Source: Romboutsia weinsteinii (lineage in GTDB: Bacteria; Bacillota; Clostridia; Peptostreptococcales; Peptostreptococcaceae). Taken from it: 64,000 nt of DNA. The stretch spans positions 1 through 64,000 of the forward strand of contig NZ_NOJY02000001.1 in NCBI RefSeq assembly GCF_002250835.2. The letters run 5' to 3'. Shown in pieces: positions 59,561 through 64,000 of the stretch (position 1 is the first letter of the stretch; each line of letters opens with the position of its first letter). A program made the position numbers and the translations under genes. The notes beneath the pieces are model-generated. The model made no database searches, was not told the origin of the DNA, and saw nothing but the letters and a program-made list of their open reading frames with translations.

Positions 59561-59851
59561 ATGTTAAACATGAACTTACAATTACTTGCATCTAAGAAAG
59601 GGGTAGGATCTTCTAAAAACGGTAGAGATTCTATAGCTAAGAGATTAGGTGTTAAGAGATATGATGGACAAGTTGTTACTGCAGGAAGTATAATAGTAAG
59701 ACAAAGAGGTACTAAGATACATCCAGGAACTAATGTAGGTAGAGGTGGAGATGACACTTTATTCGCATTAATAGACGGTACTGTTAAATTCGAAAGAAAA
59801 GACAAGAAAAGAAAGAAAGTAAGTATATATCCAGTACAAGTTGCTGAATAA
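59561..59851 (+). CDS. rpmA: 50S ribosomal protein L27 with cleavable N-terminal extension
   Basis: 96 residues. [10 protein letters not shown] is the Prp-recognised extension, cut before [35 protein letters not shown] is the core L27 motif. After cleavage the new N-terminus reaches the peptidyl transferase centre. GGGGGTGA precedes ATG. Confidence 0.98.
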   Translation: MLNMNLQLLASKKGVGSSKNGRDSIAKRLGVKRYDGQVVTAGSIIVRQRGTKIHPGTNVGRGGDDTLFALIDGTVKFERKDKKRKKVSIYPVQVAE

Positions 59852-59859
59852 TACATGCA

Positions 59860-59889
59860 AAAAAGGAGTGTTTATACACTCCTTTTTCT
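59860..59889 (+). terminator. Terminator after rpmA
   Basis: AAAAAGGAGTGT / ACACTCCTTTTT with loop TTAT. Confidence 0.9.
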
Positions 59890-59970
59890 TGTAAGAAGGT
59901 ATTTATAAGAATGTATAGATATCTTTTTGGAGACAATAAATAAAAAGTTTTAATCAAGTAGGTGATTAAT

Positions 59971-61251
59971 GTGTTTATAGATAAAGCAAGGATATTTATA
60001 AAGGCTGGAAACGGTGGTAATGGTTCTGTAGCCTTTAGAAAAGAAAAGTACGTTCCAGCTGGTGGTCCAGACGGTGGAGACGGCGGACGTGGAGCAAGTG
60101 TTATATTTGAAGTGGATTTAGGTCTTAGAACATTAATGGACTTTAAATATCAAAGAAAGTACCTAGCTGAAGCTGGAGGAGACGGATCTAAGAAAAAGCA
60201 GGCAGGTAAAAACGGAGAAGACTTACTTCTTAAGGTTCCTGCAGGTACAATAATAAGAGATGAAGCTACAGGTCTTATATTAGCTGACTTAAAAGAAGAA
60301 GGCGATAGAGCTGTAGTAGCAAAAGGTGGTAGAGGTGGTAAAGGAAATCAACACTTCGCTAACGCAGTAAGACAAGCTCCAGCTTTCGCTAAATCAGGAA
60401 CTGATGGAGAAGAAAGATGGGTAACATTAGAGCTTAAGATGATAGCGGATGTTGGTTTACTTGGATTCCCTAATGTTGGGAAATCTACTTTCTTATCAGT
60501 TGTAACTAAGGCAAAGCCAAAGATAGCAAACTATCACTTTACAACTTTAACTCCGAACTTAGGTGTTGTTCAGACTAAATTTGGTGATAGCTTTGTGTTA
60601 GCTGATATACCTGGACTTATTGAAGGGGCGGCAGAAGGTGTTGGACTTGGACATAATTTCTTAAGACATGTTGAAAGAACAAAGGTATTAATTCATATAG
60701 TTGATATATCAGGATTAGAAGGTAGAAATGCTTTAGAAGATTTTGATAAGATAAATGATGAATTAAGACTGTATAATGAAAAATTAGCTACAAGACCACA
60801 AGTAGTAGTAGCTAATAAGATGGATATATTAGAAGATGAAACTGTATTTGAAGAATTTAAATCAGAGTTAGAAGGCAGAGGATACAAGGTATTCAAAATG
60901 TCTGCAGCTACTCGTGAAGGAATAGATGATGTAATAGCTTACGTATCACCTCTTCTTAAAGAAGTAGAAGATATAGAGTTAGTTACAGAAGAAGAAATGT
61001 ATAGACCAGAATTAGATGATAGTACAGAAGATGAAGCACTAGCTATAGAAATCGAAGATGAAGTATACGTTGTTACAGGTAAGAAGCTTAGAAGAATTAT
61101 GTACTCTGTTAACTTTGATGATATGGAATCACTTCAATACTTCCAAAAAGCTATGGAAAGCGAAGGCGTATTCGATAGACTTAGAGAGATGGGAATTGAA
61201 GATGGAGACACAGTTAGAATCTACGAGATAGAATTCGAATTCTACAACTAG
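59971..61251 (+). CDS. obg: Obg-family GTPase
   Basis: A 426-residue ribosome-assembly GTPase. The glycine-rich Obg domain is at 1-157 (AGNGGNGSVAFRKEKYVPAG, GGDGGRG). The G domain has GFPNVGKSTFLS, switch FTTLTPN, DIPGLIEGA, ANKMD and SAATREG. The C-terminal OCT domain ends YEIEFEFYN. The GTG at 59971, 4 bases after AGGTGAT, is preferred to the GTG at 59962. Confidence 0.96.
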   Translation: MFIDKARIFIKAGNGGNGSVAFRKEKYVPAGGPDGGDGGRGASVIFEVDLGLRTLMDFKYQRKYLAEAGGDGSKKKQAGKNGEDLLLKVPAGTIIRDEATGLILADLKEEGDRAVVAKGGRGGKGNQHFANAVRQAPAFAKSGTDGEERWVTLELKMIADVGLLGFPNVGKSTFLSVVTKAKPKIANYHFTTLTPNLGVVQTKFGDSFVLADIPGLIEGAAEGVGLGHNFLRHVERTKVLIHIVDISGLEGRNALEDFDKINDELRLYNEKLATRPQVVVANKMDILEDETVFEEFKSELEGRGYKVFKMSAATREGIDDVIAYVSPLLKEVEDIELVTEEEMYRPELDDSTEDEALAIEIEDEVYVVTGKKLRRIMYSVNFDDMESLQYFQKAMESEGVFDRLREMGIEDGDTVRIYEIEFEFYN

Positions 61252-61272
61252 GATAAATTAAGAGGTGAAGAT

Positions 61273-61650
61273 ATGTTAAAAGGAAAGCAAAGAGCATACC
61301 TAAGATCTTTAGCGAACACTTTAAAGCCTACTACTCAAATAGGTAAAGAAGGTGTTACAGAAGGATTCTTAGAACAATTAGATAATATGCTAAAATCTAG
61401 AGAATTAGTTAAAGTTACTATACTTGAAAATGCAGGACTTGATGCTAAAGAAACTGCAAATGCAGTATGTGAAGCATTAAGAGCAGAGTTCGTTCAAGCT
61501 ATAGGATTTAAATTTACTGTATATAAGAGAAATATGGAAGAGCCAAAGATTCTTTTCCCAGGACAAGAACAAGCTAAAGCTAAGGCTAAAAATGAAAAAG
61601 TAACTGTAACTAAGAGTGGTAAAGTAACAAAAAGAACAGCTAGAAGATAG
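61273..61650 (+). CDS. yhbY: YhbY/CRM-domain RNA-binding protein
   Basis: 125 residues. The CRM domain (about 1-97) has LKGKQRAYLRSLANTLKPTTQIGKEGVTEG and the GxxG loop in AIGFKFTVYKRN. A lysine-rich tail of about 28 residues (KAKAKNEKVTVTKSGKVTKR) extends beyond the usual end. It binds pre-50S particles. AGAGGTGA precedes ATG. Confidence 0.94.
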   Translation: MLKGKQRAYLRSLANTLKPTTQIGKEGVTEGFLEQLDNMLKSRELVKVTILENAGLDAKETANAVCEALRAEFVQAIGFKFTVYKRNMEEPKILFPGQEQAKAKAKNEKVTVTKSGKVTKRTARR

Positions 61651-61662
61651 ATAAATTTTATA

Positions 61663-61691
61663 GTGACTTTTTGAGAAAGATATACTATACT
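61663..61691 (+). promoter_or_regulatory. Promoter of the SAM riboswitch/hom unit
   Basis: GTGACT (61663-61668), 17 bp, TATACT (61686-61691), about 18 bases before the riboswitch aptamer. Confidence 0.6.
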
Positions 61692-61708
61692 CTACTTATA
61701 ATTAAATA

Positions 61709-61816
61709 AACTTATCCAGAGAGGTGGAGGGACTGGCCCTGTGAAACCCGGCAACCAGTATATTTTAAATATACAATGGTGCTAAATCCTGCAGTATTAT
61801 TACTGAGAGATGAGTA
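61709..61816 (+). promoter_or_regulatory. SAM-I (S-box) riboswitch aptamer
   Basis: The full S-box pattern is present: CTTATCCAGAGAGGTGGAGG, GACTGGCCCTGTGAAACCC, GGCAACCAG, a variable hairpin, GGTGCTAAATCCTGC and GAGAGATGAG closing P1. S-adenosylmethionine binding would favour the terminator that follows and shut off homoserine dehydrogenase. Confidence 0.97.
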
Positions 61817-61826
61817 TGAATCGGCT

Positions 61827-61860
61827 AAAAAGCTTAGGTTTATACCTAAGCTTTTTATTT
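61827..61860 (+). terminator. Riboswitch expression-platform terminator
   Basis: AAAAAGCTTAGGT / ACCTAAGCTTTTT with loop TTAT and a U tract, directly after the S-box. Confidence 0.93.
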
Positions 61861-61935
61861 TGTCTAAAATCTCAAACTTTAGAAATAATACAAAATAATA
61901 TTTTTGTCTGGATAAAATATTAGGGGGAATAAATT

Positions 61936-63141
61936 ATGAGAATAGGGATTTTAGGATATGGAACAGTAGGTAGTGGACTTGTAGATTTAATAGATAATAA
62001 TAAGGGTAAAAGAGAAATAGAGATATGTTCAATTTTAATAAGAGATATAGAAAAATATAAAGGTAAAAAACATTTTGAAAAAATAACTACCAATATTGAC
62101 GATATTTTTGAGCAGGATATAGATATACTAGTTGAGCTAATTGGAGGCCTAAATCCTTCACTTGATTATATTAAAAGAGCCTTAAATAATAAGATTCATG
62201 TAGTAACGGCTAATAAAGATTTATTAGCAGAATATGGTGATGAGTTAATAAATATTGCAAATGATAATGAAGTAAGCATTAAGTTTGAGGCATCAGTGGC
62301 AGGTGGAATACCAGTTTTGAAGCCATTAATAGAATCACTAGAAGGTAATAATGTAGATAGCATTAATGCTATTTTAAATGGAACAACAAATTTCATACTT
62401 TCAAAAATGTATGATGAAAACTTATCATATAATGAAGCATTAAAGCAAGCTCAAGACCTTGGATTTGCAGAGGCTAATCCAGATGCAGATGTTTTAGGAT
62501 ATGATGCGGCAAGAAAGTTATCGATACTATCAACACTAGCTTACGATAACCGAGTATATTGGAAGGATGTATACTTAGAGGGAATTACAGATATTGATGA
62601 AAAAGATATTGAATATGCTAAAAAACTTAATTGTAAAATAAAGTTAATTGGACAAAGTAAATATAGAAATGAAAAAGTTAGTGCATTTGTGAGACCTGTG
62701 TTGGTTGGAAATGAGAGTATACTTTCGAAAGTAGACAATGAATTTAATGCTGTTATATTAAACGGGGACTCTGTAGGAGAATTATCTTTTATAGGAAAAG
62801 GTGCAGGTAAATTAGCTACGGGAAGTGCTGTTTATTCTGATATTATTGATATATTAGATAATAGATTATCTTGTGTAGATTCATTTACTAGGGATATAAT
62901 AAAAGTTAACCAGGTAATTGATAGTAAATGTAGCGCATTATTAAGATTTACTGATTATAAAAAAGATGAAATCTTGTCTATTATAAATGAATGTATAAAT
63001 AAGTATGATATATTGAATGAAAGTGATGAATTAGCTATTTTAGTTGATGCTGATTCTGAATATGAAATAAATAATAGTATTTGCGTTATTAAAGATAAAG
63101 GGTACTGTGACCAAATAAACAAATTATTAAAGATAGGCTAA
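61936..63141 (+). CDS. hom: Homoserine dehydrogenase
   Basis: A 401-residue enzyme reducing aspartate semialdehyde to homoserine, the branch point to methionine and threonine. The NAD(P) loop GILGYGTVGSG is at residues 4-14. VTANKDLLAEYG, EASVAGGIPVLKPL, NGTTNFILSKM and FAEANPDADVLGYDAARKL cover the catalytic region. C-terminal residues about 320-400 fit an ACT-like domain but are divergent. Control by a SAM riboswitch suggests it mainly serves methionine. AGGGGGA precedes ATG. Confidence 0.95.
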   Translation: MRIGILGYGTVGSGLVDLIDNNKGKREIEICSILIRDIEKYKGKKHFEKITTNIDDIFEQDIDILVELIGGLNPSLDYIKRALNNKIHVVTANKDLLAEYGDELINIANDNEVSIKFEASVAGGIPVLKPLIESLEGNNVDSINAILNGTTNFILSKMYDENLSYNEALKQAQDLGFAEANPDADVLGYDAARKLSILSTLAYDNRVYWKDVYLEGITDIDEKDIEYAKKLNCKIKLIGQSKYRNEKVSAFVRPVLVGNESILSKVDNEFNAVILNGDSVGELSFIGKGAGKLATGSAVYSDIIDILDNRLSCVDSFTRDIIKVNQVIDSKCSALLRFTDYKKDEILSIINECINKYDILNESDELAILVDADSEYEINNSICVIKDKGYCDQINKLLKIG

Positions 63142-63297
63142 GCTAATAAATTATCGTAGAAAATTGTAAAAAAGAATTTAATGATATATAGATTTTTATA
63201 ATTAAAAATGTTAATATAATAACATAAGATAATAAAATATATTAGGCATTATAGGGTTATTACCTTAAAATATATGACTATCTGAGGAGGACATAAA

Positions 63298-64000
63298 ATG
63301 AGAGTTGTTATAGTGGGAGCGGTTGCGGCAGGTATGAGTGCAGCAGCAAAACTAAAAAGAATGAAGCCAGACTACGATGTAGTAGTATATGAAAAGACGG
63401 ATGTAGTATCATTTGGAGCGTGTGGACTTCCATACTTTGTTGGAGGATTCTTCGATGATCCTAATAATATGATAGCTAGAAGCCCAGAGAAATTCAGAGA
63501 AACAGGAATCGATTTAAATATATTCCATGAAGTTGTAGCAGTTGATGTAGAAGCTAAGAAAATATCAGTTAAGAAGACTGAAACAGGGGAAGTATTTGAA
63601 GATTCTTATGATCAAATGATGATAGCAACAGGAGCTAGCAGTATAATACCTCCAATAAAAAACGTTAAGCTTGAAAATGTTACAACATTAAAGAGCATGG
63701 AAGATGGTATAAAATTAAAAGAGTTATTAAATAAAGAAGAAAATAAGAATGTAGTTATAATCGGTGCTGGATTTATAGGATTAGAAGCTGTTGAAGCTGC
63801 TAAGAAATTAGGTAAGAATGTAACTGTATTCCAATTAGAAGATAGAATATTACCTCAAGTATTTGATAAAGAAGTGACTGATGTACTTGAAGAAGAAATA
63901 AGAAATCATGATGTTGATTTACGTTTAAGCGAAATCGTATCAGAATTAGTTGGAGAGACTAAGGTAGAAAAGGTTATAACAAACAAAGGTGAAGTAGAAG
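63298..64000 (+). CDS. CoA-disulfide reductase / NADH oxidase family protein (3' end outside window)
   Basis: The first 234 codons of an FAD-dependent pyridine nucleotide-disulfide oxidoreductase. The FAD site is VVIVGAVAAGMSAAAKLKR at the start. The redox-active single cysteine is C42 in SFGACGLPYFVGG, as in CoA-disulfide reductases. The NAD(P)H site is VVIIGAGFIGLEAVEAA (about 152-168). Full-length clostridial members may carry a rhodanese domain, which cannot be checked here. GAGGAGGA precedes ATG. Confidence 0.9.
   Translation, partial: MRVVIVGAVAAGMSAAAKLKRMKPDYDVVVYEKTDVVSFGACGLPYFVGGFFDDPNNMIARSPEKFRETGIDLNIFHEVVAVDVEAKKISVKKTETGEVFEDSYDQMMIATGASSIIPPIKNVKLENVTTLKSMEDGIKLKELLNKEENKNVVIIGAGFIGLEAVEAAKKLGKNVTVFQLEDRILPQVFDKEVTDVLEEEIRNHDVDLRLSEIVSELVGETKVEKVITNKGEVE

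Overview
The window is low-GC DNA with AGGAGG/GGGGG ribosome binding sites, many TTG/GTG starts and simple hairpin-plus-U terminators. This points to an anaerobic, spore-forming Clostridia genome, most likely Peptostreptococcaceae (the Clostridioides / Paraclostridium / Paeniclostridium / Romboutsia group). Supporting markers are a CdeC-type cysteine-rich exosporium protein (37 Cys in 411 residues), a complete Rnf complex in the order CDGEAB, a flavodiiron protein and a radC-mreBCD-mrdA-minCDE-rodA shape/division cluster. No insertion sequence, prophage, CRISPR array or rRNA was seen. One tRNA (Leu-CAA) is present.

Layout. 0-7.3 kb: the end of a small Cys-tailed membrane protein, a LacI-type regulator and a histidine-degradation operon (hutH, hutU, hutI, cyclodeaminase-like protein). 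7.2-14.6 kb: a region with a spore character, holding two divergent charged low-complexity proteins, an independently transcribed structured ncRNA, two beta-propeller-like proteins flanking cdeC, a SpoVB-like flippase and a PHP phosphatase. Two promoters here look like late mother-cell sigma factor sites (AC, 17 nt, CATA). 14.6-19.8 kb: MocR regulator, DUF896 protein, M18 aminopeptidase, LysR regulator and a lipoprotein. 19.9-25.6 kb: a Fur-controlled YclNOPQ-like siderophore importer followed by an ABC exporter. 25.7-28.1 kb: small proteins, a phosphoesterase and a tandem-repeat cysteine-rich protein that resembles the Ena (DUF3992) spore-appendage subunits of Bacillus. 28.3-37.3 kb: polA-coaE-SLT-solute-binding protein, a copper chaperone behind a CsoR-type operator, and assorted small genes including an unlisted 40-codon ORF. 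37.4-42.6 kb: rnfCDGEAB. 42.7-53.1 kb: maf, radC, mreBCD, mrdA, minCDE, rodA, mgsA. 53.1-64 kb: flavodiiron protein, the radical-SAM/DUF2344 pair, rng, the L21 leader with rplU-prp-rpmA, obg, yhbY, a SAM-I riboswitch with homoserine dehydrogenase, and the start of a CoA-disulfide-reductase-like gene.

How the genes work together. The hut enzymes convert histidine to formiminoglutamate, but the enzyme that takes formiminoglutamate further is not in the window. Rnf couples ferredoxin oxidation to NAD reduction and ion pumping. The Mre/PBP2/RodA set builds the lateral wall and Min places the septum. The L21-Prp-L27 cluster carries both the L27 N-terminal extension and the protease that removes it. 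The most unusual content is the set of spore-surface candidates: cdeC with its neighbours, the lysine-rich and acidic pair, and the Ena-like protein at 27.1-27.9 kb. The last is the best candidate for an undescribed system. All family calls were made by eye from motifs, without database searches.
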